In this document: positions 9,320 through 21,313 of the stretch, piece by piece
Position numbering within the stretch: position 1 is the first letter of the stretch
Layout: the number at the start of each line of letters is the position of its first letter
Made by a program: the position numbers and the translations under genes
Notes under the pieces: generated by a model
Told to the model about the DNA's origin: nothing
What the model saw: only the letters and a program-made list of their open reading frames with translations
The model's database searches: none
Assembly: GCF_963678635.1 (NCBI RefSeq)
Contig: NC_087071.1
Location: 4,293,624 to 4,357,623 of the forward strand
Direction: 5' to 3'
DNA: 64,000 bases
Origin: Symsagittifera roscoffensis
Lineage: Eukaryota; Xenacoelomorpha; Acoela; Convolutidae

Positions 9320-11101
9320 CTAAAACAATTATTCATGTTTGAGATTTTTATTCAAAAGACTGACTTGTTCAATCAAAACCGTTAAAATGTCTTTTATTCA
9401 AAACATTTTCACGACAGCTTTACTTAGTTTAGAGAAGCAAAATTTTATTCTTTGTAACTTCTAGGAGAGCTCGCAAAATCGAATTGATCGTTCTAAAAAT
9501 AAATGAGCCAACAGACAGTTGGAAGTGTCGATGAACGCAAGAAATCGTTAAAAAATTGACATTTCTTAGAGTACATAATTTCGAATTTACGATTTTCAGA
9601 GAAAAAATTAAGGCCTTAAAATCTTCCAACTTCAAGAGAAGTTGATTATTGACACTTTATTGAACATAGTCAACAGACAGATAAAAAACACAATTCAATT
9701 TGATAAAATTAAGTTTTTGATAAATTTAGTTCAATCTGAAAAACAGGATTAGGAGATAAAATTTTGAAATCACTTTTGAAAATAGAAGTAGTTCACGTTT
9801 TTTCGCGCCATTTCAAAGTTCGTATTTAGAGAAAGATTTAGCAGATAAATTTGAATTTTGCTCGAAAAGTGCATATGAATCTAAGTGCATTCATAAATGA
9901 ATTGATTTATATGAATGCACATCTGTAGTTATTAGAGCAACACGTTTCCTTTAAAAAAGCAAGAAATCAACAAGACCTATAATTAACTCTTAATAAAATC
10001 AACTCAATTTTAGGAAACTGGATCAAAAAAGTTTTCAATCCACTAGGAAATCTGAAAATTAAAATCCACCTTCTAAAAAAGAAACGAACTGATCTTAAGA
10101 AGCAATCAAAATTCAAACCGCGTTAAATCAAATTTGAGCGAGAACTAATTTTCAGACTTTCCTAAAAAAACGAAAAAAAAACGAAAAAAAAACAATCATT
10201 ACGACCTATATAAGAGTCTTCACTATGTTCATTGACATTTAACATATTTGAATCATAGTTCTACCCTGTTGAAGAAATAACCATTTTTCTCAACAAAAAA
10301 GTGACAAATAAATAATTTATTCGAACAAAAACTTTTAAAACCAGTCGATGCTTCCCAACTAACAGACAGTGATTTTCTAAACCCGAAAAATGATTTCATT
10401 CGATGAGTCATATAGCCTAAAATGATTGTTAAGAAACACCGACGCAAAAACCTAAACATCACATAAGCACTCATCACGGGCGAATTCCTCAGGTGCGAAA
10501 ATTATGGGAGCCAATCAGAATTCAGTACGTTTTGGACAATTTAAAGAGCGTTGATTGGGTGATAATTTGCGCGCATTCGCGCATAAGAAAGCGCCCACAC
10601 ACTATAGCCCATGATAGAATAATAATTTATGAAATATGTAAAACTCGAACTAAATATTTCACACAAAACCTCAATCTATGATATGTAAACAAACACTCAA
10701 GTTGATCTTTTCCGATATTGACTGCCCAATATTTGAAAATTTCCCAAAATCTTGGACGTGGAGATAGTTCCAGTGCTTTAAAAACAGTCAGAAAAGTTTT
10801 AAATCAAAATATCTTCAAATTTTATAATTCGAGGAATAACTTAACGAAAAACTATTCAGAAGTCGGATCTCTTCGACTATTTGCCTCCTTTTTCAATAAT
10901 TTTCAATAAGGGAGGAAATAATTAGACATCCGAAACTTGCTTAATGATGGGTGTCATTGCCCACAAAACATCGTTGAAATAAAAGAAAATCAAAAATTAT
11001 CGATTTCGCAAATTATTTCGACTGATTATTCATTTTCAATATCTGGTGGTTATAAATAACTAAAAAGATCAACTTATTTTCAAACTTAAACAACAAAAGA
11101 T
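9320..11101. other. Non-coding, A+T-rich
   Basis: No supported exon is seen, though a missing 5' exon of the 8064-9319 gene should lie here or further right. A CCAAT-type motif in G+C-richer sequence near 10500-10600 could mark a promoter. One copy of a dispersed repeat lies at about 9510-9640. Confidence 0.3.
9510..9640 (+). repeat. Diverged dispersed repeat, copy 1
   Basis: It shares an ordered set of words with 13457-13590: ACAGACNGTTGGAA, then ATGAACGCAAG, an A/T-rich stretch with TTCGAA, then a similar A-rich end. This is an old interspersed repeat, too short and diverged to classify. Confidence 0.4.
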
Positions 11102-11382
11102 TCAAGTCTTTTTCGAGTCCTTTTTAGCTTTATTCCTCGAAACTTCCGATTTCCTCCCAGAAGTTATTTCAGTTCCTGTGAATTGCATTTTGCCACAATC
11201 TACACACATCTCGAAACACGCACATGCTGATTTAGCTCTCGGTTTCAGTTCGCTTTTCGACCGAGCTAGAGCTAGTTTCGATTTCCTCTCAGCTGAACTG
11301 ATGAGCGAAACTGCTGAATTTACAGCTGTTTGCTTGTTGTACGCTTTGCTTGCTTCAAATCTTGCCTGTTGTCTATTTTTAG
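11102..11382 (-). CDS. Terminal exon of an unknown basic protein
   Basis: On the minus strand a 281-nt exon begins after a CAAATGCAG acceptor and ends in TGA at 11102-11104. The frame is open for 93 codons and has no ATG at its start, so it must be a 3' exon. It encodes an Ala/Ser/Lys-rich helix containing ASKAYNK and ending in a Lys/Arg-rich tail, with a C-x-C and C-x2-C cluster in the middle. The KAYNK word recurs in the last exon of the 8064-9319 gene, so the two may be distant paralogues. I could not place an upstream exon. The opposite strand is also open for 79 codons over the same DNA, so the coding strand is not certain. Confidence 0.35.
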
Positions 11383-14130
11383 CTGCATTTGAAAAAGGAA
11401 AAATAAGAATATTATGATTTTTATAACGTTATGACGGTGCACAAAATGCTGAACGTGGTTTGAGATATCTCCCCTTTTTCTGACCTCCCAACCATTCCTC
11501 AATTGGAATTTTCCATTCTCATAACATTTGACATGCGTGAAATGCATGGTTAAATGCGTGATTTTGCACTATAAGGTATGCATATGAACAACAAAAGTCG
11601 GATACCAAGCAACGAATTGCCACCCCTATAAAGAAATAAATCAACGGTTATGCCATTTCGTACCTAGTAAAGAATCTCTCTCCCCCCACTTGCAAAAGGA
11701 GGGAAATAGTTGAAGAGATCCCAAAAGTCTTCACATTTAGTCATCCATTTATTCGGAGTGCAAACTGTCGACCAAGTGAACAATCTCTCCCTATATCGAT
11801 TTAGGAGCTGATTGTTCAACTGGTTAAAAGTAGATGCAGGCCTTACGACTTGAATTTGTTATTTAATTTTAGGTGGGAGATTGTTCACATGGGCCCGAAA
11901 TTTCACAATATTATGAAATCGTTACAGCTTTGTTTCTATATCCAAACTGAACCATAGTTTGTTTGTGGAAAATAAGCCTGCAAGTTTCTTGTTTTAACGA
12001 AAGCTGGATTCGTTACTAGGTACAAGGAGAGAATTATGTCATGTCAAAAAGCTTCCTGTACTGTATTTTGAAATAGATTGCAACGCCATCAGACACCAAA
12101 CTCCTAATTTAGTTTGCGTTATTCCGGTAATAAAACTGCACCAACCCAAAAAATTCCCTGTGAAAATATAACCCTAGTACAAGCACCAGCTCCAGCTAAC
12201 ACAGTCTTTTCATGTCAATTCAGTTGTAGCACAAAGCCCATTAAGCTTGTTTAATATTCTAAAAAATATTTGATTTGATTGACTGATCACAATTACATTC
12301 CAAATACAGTTTTTAGAGACCTGCAATATTTTTGAAAATTAAATTCAAAAACTAAACTGTGGAACTCAAAAACTCAGAGCTTACCATCAAAAAGTGAAAA
12401 TTACACCATGACCTGTTTTCATTACTTGACAGTCTAAAAATTTTGGAAGCATCCTCGGGGATCTATTCCGAGCTTGGTATTATTTGATTGGTTGCATTCT
12501 GATTGGTCAAAAAATTGACAGAATTTATCTGCTTCACAATTGTCCCCCCTTCTTGAAGGGGTAATTGTCAAGTAGAGGAAACTTTTTCTCAATGGGAAAT
12601 CTTCAAATATTTTAGGAGAATTCTTTCAAATTTTCTTATGCGAAGTCAACCGCAATTTTCTTTTAGGAATTGCATGAAATTTTATCTACGGTAATTCAAC
12701 CAATTTTTAAGCCTGGGACAAAAAGCAAATCAAACTTCGAGCTGAAGAGAGTTGGAACCAATTTTCAAACTAGTCAAGCACTTCAATACATCAATTTTAA
12801 AAACCAAAAAAAACTATGTAAGCGAATTCAGCTCATAAATATAGTTGTCCGTTTTATTGCATAGTTCGGAGTGAAATCAGCTTTTTACGAATATAAATTT
12901 CATTTAGAGGTAAAAAGAACATTGTAACCAATATTTTATCTGCTAAAATCTGCCCTCCAGAAAACTTACGCAACTAAAAGATTTGTATTCATTAAAATCA
13001 AATTGAATTTACGGGGTTCAGAAGTAACCTGAAAACGCAAAACTGTAACCATATAGACCAATAACTCGACAAAGAAGTCAAGATTGGTCTAAATTCGGAG
13101 GGTTTAAATGATCTGAACCTGAATCGCCCAATTTTAAGTAGGTTCCCGTCCAAATTTATATAAGTTATTCTTTTCAAACTGCTTATCATCAAACAAATTC
13201 AACTTATTGATCCAAAAAAATAATATGAACGTAATTAAATTCCAAAACTAACTCAGTATTCTAATCTATGTTTGTTGTTTGGATAAGAACTGATATTGTC
13301 TCCGAACATTGAAATTGAGAAAAGTAAATAGTTTCAGATTTAGTAGTAGGTAGTTTGTCGCATCCTAACTCTGGGGGGACAACATTTACCAATTTTTGCG
13401 GGCCACCCCGGGAGAAATTCCAGGGGCTTCACAAGTTCCGAGTACTATTGGTGCAAACAGACTGTTGGAAAAGAGTCAATGAACGCAAGGAAACAAACAA
13501 TCTGACTTTTTTTTCGAAAAAATCTGAATTTTCGAATTCCAAAGATAAAAATAGATGGCCTGAGATATCTGAACAATAAACTCTACTTTTAAACCTAGAA
13601 TTCAATCAAGTTTTTGTAACCTTTACACTTGTTGTTCCATAGTGGAGTTTGCCTGAATTTCAAAAGTCAAACCTCCAAGAAAATCTAAAAATTTATAAAA
13701 AGCATTTTGTGTTGCTACATATGTCTTTAACTAATCTAACTCGTATAAAATAATACATACATACTTCTTTTCATTTTTATTCAAGAGTCCTGAATAATAA
13801 AACAAAACTCGAAGCTAGAGTGAAATTGATGGACTTAGGTTTTTGTTTGCCTTCAAATTGTTCGGATGAAACCAAAAGGACACAGCTTGAAGCTCTTAAT
13901 CCAAAAATATAAATTTATTGATTAATTGCTCTGCAAAGTTGAGTCGTCATTCAACATATGAACATAACTACGCTGATGTCAGGGTGCCCAACGAGATTTC
14001 GAATGAAAAAAGACCTGGTAGTTTTACTCACAAAAACAGTGGCGAAGCTTCGCTTCTCAAACACTAGCGAGAAGACGACAAAAAGCAGCTCTACAAAGTG
14101 CAATAATAAAATTTAGAAATAAGCCTCGAA
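11383..14130. other. Non-coding, A+T-rich
   Basis: No supported gene. A GTAAGTTTTC donor-like site on the minus strand at about 12967 is isolated. A second copy of the dispersed repeat lies at 13457-13590. CCAAT-like words occur near 12490. Confidence 0.3.
13457..13590 (+). repeat. Diverged dispersed repeat, copy 2
   Basis: It matches the repeat at about 9510-9640 in the same orientation, with many substitutions and small indels. Confidence 0.4.
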
Positions 14131-14134
14131 TTAG

Positions 14135-14220
14135 CAAAAATTCGGCTAGCTCTGAGATTCGAATCTGCGACCTTGAGACTAGGACCGCCGATATTTGGCA
14201 CACTGTTAACTCAACTTATT
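14135..14220 (-). repeat. tRNA-derived SINE-like sequence
   Basis: Read on the minus strand, it has an internal B-box-like word (GATTCGAATC near 14156-14166). It is preceded by CTCAAGGTCGCA and, further upstream, an AACAGTGTGCC word resembling the D-arm side of a class II tRNA. The arms do not make a clean cloverleaf, so it is more likely a tRNA-derived SINE or a decayed tRNA than a working tRNA gene. Confidence 0.4.
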
Positions 14221-15284
14221 TTTTCTTATGTTTCATACAAAAAAGACAGCAATGAAGTTGGCTGGTCAACAGTTAGTTCATCCAGTTGTCACTCCTGCAT
14301 CGACTTAATGCACAAAACTTGGTAGAAACTGTTCTGCGAGATTTCTCATCATCTTGTTCTATCTCAGCTAAATTATTGCAAGCTAAAAAGTGTCTTTTTA
14401 ACTTAATTAATACTAAACCTTTCATAGCCAAAAAAAAAATAGTTTTTTTGTACTTTCTCGAATGATAACAATTCGGCGGCCGATAAGAGTTATTTTCAAG
14501 TTAATTGCCAGCAGTAGCAAAAAACATATTAATACTCAAAATATTACTATCACGGTCAGGTGGTATTTTCACTAAGCAGCCCGCATTTTTCAACCCCCTA
14601 TTTCTTAACCCCCTCTGATATAATCCCAGAATTAGATAACCCCAATACAATTTAACCTTTTTTAATAACTATTATTAGAGACATAGTGAAACTTAGTTGA
14701 AAGGAGTTCGGAACCATAGCGCCGGTAAAAACCCATGCTTTAATTGCGAAACTATTTTCGGAACCAAACGAAATAACATGCAAGCTGCTAAATGCTGTTT
14801 AGATGTGAATTAAATTTGAACTTGATCTTGAATAAAATCTTGCTAATATTAGATTAATAGACTGAATTTAAATGGAATGAGACTGGCTGTGACCAAAACT
14901 TTTCAAGCCCATGCGTTTTTTACATCTCCCAGAGGCTGCAAGGAAACGTCTTCCTTCAAAGAAAAAATTGACAAGCAACATTTTGATATAAAACTATATA
15001 CGAAGAAGAAATTTAGCTTAAGTTCATCATAGCGCGAAAAAAATGCAATTCAGTTTTCTCTTCGTAAACCTTCATAATATTCTGCACGTTTTCTTTTTTG
15101 CAAATTGGTGCCCGATCCAGGCGTTAAGAAATTCAGTTTTGAAGGGAGGCGTCTTTTTGCAAGTTTGCGATTACTTTCCAAATACTGGGGTGTGAACCAC
15201 TAAAAACTGATTATGTTATAATGCCAGCTTTCTACAGCATTTGTTGTTCTGGCCAAACCGGATGTTGTCGCATCTCTTTGGTTC
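14221..15284. other. Non-coding
   Basis: I see no gene, RNA gene or repeat boundary in this stretch apart from short C- and A-runs near 14590-14650. Confidence 0.3.
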
Positions 15285-16727
15285 CATAGTGAAGGGGGGA
15301 GTATGAATTCTCGATTCGGGACGAGACTTCTAGATCCAAAATTCAGGCAGCTCTCGTCAAGTTTTGCAATTTTTTCCGACTCTTTAATGGTGCGATTGCA
15401 TACTGTTTGAATTTCATCGATTATTTTATAGTACGAGTTAGCTATTTGCTTTTTTTTCGATGCCAGTCAGGGTAACATTTTAATTGCTCTGCAAAATCGT
15501 GGTTTGTTTAGTATTCCTTTTTAAATCCGAGTTCCGCAAATTTTTCTCATATACTTTTGAAAGATGAAGAAAACATCTAGACAGCTTGGGCACTAGGAAG
15601 TTTTTCGAAAGGCTGGAAGAGCGGCCTGCTCGAAATCCAGCAAAATTTTTCAGGTCTACTGTCAGGGGTTAAGCTTTTAATGTTGTTTGCGTTTTATCTG
15701 GTAAGAAGGAATATATGCAAGCGGGGGCTATTCCTTAAAGACTAACATGTATAGAGTAAAGTTGATAAAACATTTCAGAAGTAACTTTGAAAAGTTCGTC
15801 AGCCAACGAAAAATTTGATTTTTTCGAGCACACGTAGCATTTCCCGGTCGACGAAAAAAAAATCATTCTTTCGTGATCATTTTGTCCAATGTCCAATCTT
15901 ACGAAGTTCTTAGATTGCTCGCGTATTTCGAAATTTCCTTTTGCTGTGAAGGCTGGTAAAACCTGTTCTCGTTGCTTGCGCATGCGTTGTGCAAATCGAA
16001 CTAAAAATTACTGGGTTGGTAAGGCTAATCGACTGTCAATATCGCCTGTTATGGGCTGAATTTCTGTGGCGACTGTGACGGTCGGGGTATTACTCTCGCT
16101 CAGGTCCTTGATATTTTTGAAAAGGATTCAATTTGAAACAAATTATCGGTTTCGAAAGGGCGCTAAATTTTTGTGTGGTTATGAAATAGGGTGTATCAAA
16201 ATTGGGTGTTAAATAACGTGGGGTTAACGAGTGGAACACCATTTTCACTGCTTGCCGCATTGCATTTTAGAGATTACTTGATGATTTGTTTCGCTTCAGT
16301 TGTTATTAACATTGATCTCCAATTGGTTTTCATGTCTTTGTTTTGGTTTTGCGGCCTCAATTTTCCTCCCATTGCGTAGTTTCTGAAACTTTTGTTGAAG
16401 GGCACCTTACCACTTGATTAAAAAGTTGTTTCTGTCGGGCATCTAGCTTGCACATTCGTTTGATATCAAAATTTAGACGTTCTTTTTTGTGTTTAAGCTT
16501 GTGTTTGAGTATTGTTTCATCGAATAAGATCAGTATAATTTGTCAAAGTTTCTCAAAAAATAACGGGCCAATTAAACGTGACTACTAAATCAATGCTAGA
16601 CTTAGAGCTTGAATGATTTTAAAAATGTAAAAAAAACACGAAAAAAAAACAAAAAAAAATCAAAACAATTGACTTTTCAAAGATCACAGAAAAACGTTCT
16701 AAAACAAATATATGACATTGAACCTTT
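15285..16727 (+). repeat. 1443-bp direct repeat, copy 1
   Basis: It begins CATAGTGAAGG and ends GACATTGAACCTTT, and recurs 1449 bp downstream with no difference that I noticed. The unit contains short open frames on both strands (for example 15735-15983 minus and 16191-16379 plus), duplicated with it, but nothing I would call a gene. Confidence 0.9.
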
Positions 16728-16733
16728 GAACCA

Positions 16734-18176
16734 CATAGTGAAGGGGGGAGTATGAATTCTCGATTCGGGACGAGACTTCTAGATCCAAAATTCAGGCAGC
16801 TCTCGTCAAGTTTTGCAATTTTTTCCGACTCTTTAATGGTGCGATTGCATACTGTTTGAATTTCATCGATTATTTTATAGTACGAGTTAGCTATTTGCTT
16901 TTTTTTCGATGCCAGTCAGGGTAACATTTTAATTGCTCTGCAAAATCGTGGTTTGTTTAGTATTCCTTTTTAAATCCGAGTTCCGCAAATTTTTCTCATA
17001 TACTTTTGAAAGATGAAGAAAACATCTAGACAGCTTGGGCACTAGGAAGTTTTTCGAAAGGCTGGAAGAGCGGCCTGCTCGAAATCCAGCAAAATTTTTC
17101 AGGTCTACTGTCAGGGGTTAAGCTTTTAATGTTGTTTGCGTTTTATCTGGTAAGAAGGAATATATGCAAGCGGGGGCTATTCCTTAAAGACTAACATGTA
17201 TAGAGTAAAGTTGATAAAACATTTCAGAAGTAACTTTGAAAAGTTCGTCAGCCAACGAAAAATTTGATTTTTTCGAGCACACGTAGCATTTCCCGGTCGA
17301 CGAAAAAAAAATCATTCTTTCGTGATCATTTTGTCCAATGTCCAATCTTACGAAGTTCTTAGATTGCTCGCGTATTTCGAAATTTCCTTTTGCTGTGAAG
17401 GCTGGTAAAACCTGTTCTCGTTGCTTGCGCATGCGTTGTGCAAATCGAACTAAAAATTACTGGGTTGGTAAGGCTAATCGACTGTCAATATCGCCTGTTA
17501 TGGGCTGAATTTCTGTGGCGACTGTGACGGTCGGGGTATTACTCTCGCTCAGGTCCTTGATATTTTTGAAAAGGATTCAATTTGAAACAAATTATCGGTT
17601 TCGAAAGGGCGCTAAATTTTTGTGTGGTTATGAAATAGGGTGTATCAAAATTGGGTGTTAAATAACGTGGGGTTAACGAGTGGAACACCATTTTCACTGC
17701 TTGCCGCATTGCATTTTAGAGATTACTTGATGATTTGTTTCGCTTCAGTTGTTATTAACATTGATCTCCAATTGGTTTTCATGTCTTTGTTTTGGTTTTG
17801 CGGCCTCAATTTTCCTCCCATTGCGTAGTTTCTGAAACTTTTGTTGAAGGGCACCTTACCACTTGATTAAAAAGTTGTTTCTGTCGGGCATCTAGCTTGC
17901 ACATTCGTTTGATATCAAAATTTAGACGTTCTTTTTTGTGTTTAAGCTTGTGTTTGAGTATTGTTTCATCGAATAAGATCAGTATAATTTGTCAAAGTTT
18001 CTCAAAAAATAACGGGCCAATTAAACGTGACTACTAAATCAATGCTAGACTTAGAGCTTGAATGATTTTAAAAATGTAAAAAAAACACGAAAAAAAAACA
18101 AAAAAAAATCAAAACAATTGACTTTTCAAAGATCACAGAAAAACGTTCTAAAACAAATATATGACATTGAACCTTT
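16734..18176 (+). repeat. 1443-bp direct repeat, copy 2
   Basis: It is separated from copy 1 by only 6 bp (16728-16733). The near-perfect identity means a very recent tandem duplication or an assembly duplication. The copies do not start TG and end CA, so they do not look like LTRs. Confidence 0.9.
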
Positions 18177-18216
18177 TTGAATTTCATGACTCTTTCTATG
18201 TCTGGCACTTTCTTAT

Positions 18217-18441
18217 TTAATTAATCCCATTGGGAGAAAATTGATCAAGTTTTATTTCATTCCGCTGGAAATTCAAAAACTGAAACCCTTTTTTGAAACT
18301 AGAAGCCATTCTTATTGTACATAAATTTACACCGATGATGTTCGATAATGCAGTTGAATGTAACCAAAAATGAGATAAACTTACGAAAGAAATCAAAAAA
18401 CAAACCGCGAAAAACCAAACTTCAGCTTGAACAAACTTCAT
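18217..18441 (-). CDS. Possible two-exon secreted peptide, 39 residues
   Basis: Minus-strand exon 18441-18385 encodes a 19-residue signal-peptide-like start (Met-Lys, then a run of Phe, Ala, Val, Cys and Ile). It ends in phase 0 at a strong GTAAGTTT donor. A TTTCAG acceptor at 18280 starts exon 18279-18217, which adds 20 polar residues and a TAA. The 105-nt intron is itself open and a multiple of three, so intron retention would give a 74-residue product from the same ATG. It lies about 200 bp downstream of the six-exon gene on the same strand. No family is recognised. The first exon is better supported than the second; the real gene might instead continue to an exon that the 15285-18176 duplication has displaced. 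Confidence 0.35.
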   Translation of the reverse strand: MKFVQAEVWFFAVCFLISFVSLSHFWLHSTALSNIIGVNLCTIRMASSFKKGFQFLNFQRNEIKLDQFSPNGIN

Positions 18442-18645
18442 TGTGAAAAAATCAATGTTTGTTTGACTGTTTCGGGTTGTTTGATTCGTAGTTGGTTGAT
18501 TCATATGTTTGTGATATGATCAAATTTGTGGCTACTTTTGTGTATGACATCCAATAAGAGTCATGTTTCCGAGATTTCAGTTTTATTATCGAGCATATTA
18601 TATACAAAAAAAAGCTTTTAAAATAGACTTTAAGGACTATAAATC

Positions 18646-20841
18646 TTACACAGAGGCGAAGCTGCACTTCAAAAACGGCACAGAAAACGGTAAAAACGGT
18701 TAAAATGCGGGTTTAAGATTTCTTATACCTTGAATCGTACTCTTTAAGCGAGTAGTTCATTTTAACTGTGCGCCTACACATGCAACTTGAAATCTGGAAA
18801 TATAAAGTATTGTAATCGAATAAAGTGCTTCGCTTCGACCTATAAAAATAAGTTCTGCAGGTGTGATTAAGTATACTCGCTCAAGCATTACCTCTCCAAA
18901 AAACCCTAACTAATTATATCCCATTAAAAACAAAAACCACGTTTGGATGAAAGTACATTTTTTGTTACAAGGCTGAGGGAGTCGTGTAAATAAGTACAAT
19001 CACAAAAACTTGTTGACCAGAATTTTTTTGTCAATTTCTGCTCACCGTTCAAGTATGCGAGTGAGACTACAGAGGGTTGTTTGATATTGTGGGAAGTGTG
19101 GAATGGCATCGGACCCCTCACTCTGAACGGCTGAGCCAGACCCGCCTTCGAGTTGTACGAGCCGAACTGGTACATGTCTCTAAACAGAATCCGAATAAGT
19201 CAAATATGCTGTGGAAAATCACAGTCGGCAACGACCTGTTCGTTAAGTGCAAACTAACGACGGAAAATGATGCAGAAGCCATTAAGTCAAACTACGGGCT
19301 TCGCACCAATTGCAATACACGTTTTAAGAAAAAAATTCGAAAATTGCAAAAAAAAAATGAAAACGACTCAAAAAACGACAAAATTGACAAAACGCCGAAA
19401 AAAAAACACCCAAAATTTTCAAATGCTTGTTTGAAACTGAAACTCATTTTGATGACAATCTGTGGCAGAACACAACAGCCAGTATTATACTAGCTTGAAC
19501 AACTTTGCAATACGATACATATTGCGCTACAATAAAGTCAGTGGAAAAAAAGCCAAAAAAATCTGAAAATTCGAATTAAAAAAAATACTTGAAATTATAA
19601 CTTCGAAAAGTTGGAAAAACCACATCTTCATGGTTGTATCGGATGATGTTCATAAACAGCCTTCATTAGCCGCTGTGTACAAAATATGTTAAATTCAAGG
19701 ACAGAATCAATGAGTCAACTTACTCCTCGGTGAATTCTCTCGCCCGGCTTCCCTTCTTGCGCATCATACTCTTCAAGTAGGCTGTTCTGGGACTGACTTG
19801 TCTGTTGTCCACTCGAGGGTATGAGTCATGTGACTCCCCACTGAACGAGTCATCCGGCGCGTACGAGGAATTCTCTTCCGCTGTTTGATACTGCAACGAG
19901 AACACAACCTGTCACTGCGGAATCTCAGAATTTTATAGTTCGCAGCAGTTTGGTAGCCAGAAACATGTTCCAAACTATTTAAAAATTCTATTGCAGTCCT
20001 ATCTGTTTGCGACTTTATTTCGGTTCTTAAAGTTGTACTGTATTTTTAATTTGTACAATTTTTTTTCAGTGTACTGATGACATAATGTCGAAACGTTTCA
20101 TTGACCATTGATATTTATTTCCTAAGATCATAATTAAATATAAAACTTAAATATTGCCAGTTGATGAAAATTTTAGATATTAATTACTGCATGCAACTGT
20201 GGAAAGCACATGCAATAATTTGACAACATTTCAATCGTTTTTTATGCAGTCTCACTTTTTAAAAAATCATAAAGCATGGGCTAGCATAATTCTGACTGAA
20301 CTTCTCATTGACAATTTCTAGATTAAATCTAGCAGTCTATCTAGAATACTAATAAGATAAGATTTATCTAGAATTTTTAAATGAGAAAATAAAGAAAAAC
20401 TTTTGATTCAATTGACAATTAATAGCCCAAGAACATATATTTTTATTGAGACTGTTTATTAGTACTTTAAATTACAGTCCTTGCGTGTTGAAAATATATT
20501 CGATATTATTGACACAACTGAGTGACATTTTGTGGCATTCTGCTAACATTAAGGCTGAGGAAGCTTCAATTCGGAATTGGGTATACAAATTGAAAAAATC
20601 AGTATACACTTTAAGACATTGAGATACTAACAATATCGCTGAGATTGCGGTCGAAAATCTCATTCAGATCCTCCACAAGTCCATCAACTGCAGTAGCAGC
20701 TTCACCACTGTCTACATTTTTACTGCCTTTTATAGGTAAAGGTCTCCTTAATAGCGGCTAAAACATGATGTATTAAATAAAAAACAATTCATCTAAGACT
20801 GATAGAATGGAAATAAAAATTACCTTTCCGTTGCTTGTCAT
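18646..20841 (-). CDS. Six-exon gene for an unknown 165-residue protein
   Basis: Minus-strand exons 20841-20824, 20757-20632, 19890-19724, 19179-19046, 18765-18729 and 18661-18646 join into one open frame of 498 nt, from an ATG to a TAA. All five junctions keep phase and use GT..AG. Donors are GTAATT, GTTAGT, GTAAGT, GTGAGC and GTATAA. Acceptors are TTTTAG, GTTGCAG, GTTTAG, GCACAG and AGTGCAG. The protein is hydrophilic and has no signal peptide or membrane segment. It starts with a short basic N-terminus, then an acidic helix (VDGLVEDLNEIF), a Ser/Asp/Glu-rich stretch, a basic KSMMRKK patch, and a Tyr/Gly/Pro-rich region that may be beta. In exon 3 the stop after the frame is part of the donor, so single-frame gene finders will mis-end it. 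I do not recognise the family; it is probably a host intracellular protein. The last two small exons are the least certain part. Confidence 0.65.
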
Positions 20842-21313
20842 AGTGATAATGATAATATAAGCAATTCGATCATCTCATCTTGAATGAAGTAAATGTAACA
20901 CAAAACAAAAAAATTATAACCGAGAATGGCAGGCCAGGGAATTTGGAGAACTGTTTTACTTTTTTTTGGAAAAGCCTACTAAAAGGGCCCTATTTCATCA
21001 TACGACGTTCCATGGACAGGTTAAATGGGACTAAACTAAATTGAAAAGATCATAATTTGAACTAGTTTGGCAAATTTCATCGTTAATTTACGATGTCTGC
21101 GAACTTTCAACGCATTAAATAACTTTAACAATCATGCAAACGCCTTGACAGGCAGGGAAAACTTGATTTTAAGTAGAGTCATATAAAGCTGACGAAAATT
21201 CCAAAAATCCGAAATCTGGGTAAATCCATATTTACCCATGTTAAGGATAGAAACGGTGCAACCCGGGAACATCAAAATAATTGAATATTCAGAGCAATTA
21301 AATGGTTAGTAAA
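20842..21313. other. 5' flank of the six-exon gene, up to the retrotransposon boundary
   Basis: This is non-coding A+T-rich DNA between the ATG of the minus-strand gene and the LTR of element 1. It presumably contains the gene's promoter, so the insertion sits about 470 bp upstream of the start codon. Confidence 0.5.

Noticed and set aside
11178-11417. 79-codon + strand frame
   Set aside because: It overlaps a minus-strand frame that has an acceptor site and a word shared with a neighbouring gene. It remains a weaker alternative.
15735-15983. 82-codon minus-strand frame in the duplicated unit (and its copy at 17184-17432)
   Set aside because: There is no supporting splice context or domain, and the duplication itself explains why it appears twice.
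15285-18176. Reading the 1443-bp direct repeats as LTRs
   Set aside because: There is only 6 bp between the copies, no TG...CA ends, and no primer or purine tract.
19077-19493. 138-codon + strand frame
   Set aside because: It overlaps a well-supported minus-strand exon (19179-19046) and its second half is a Lys-rich translation of A-runs.
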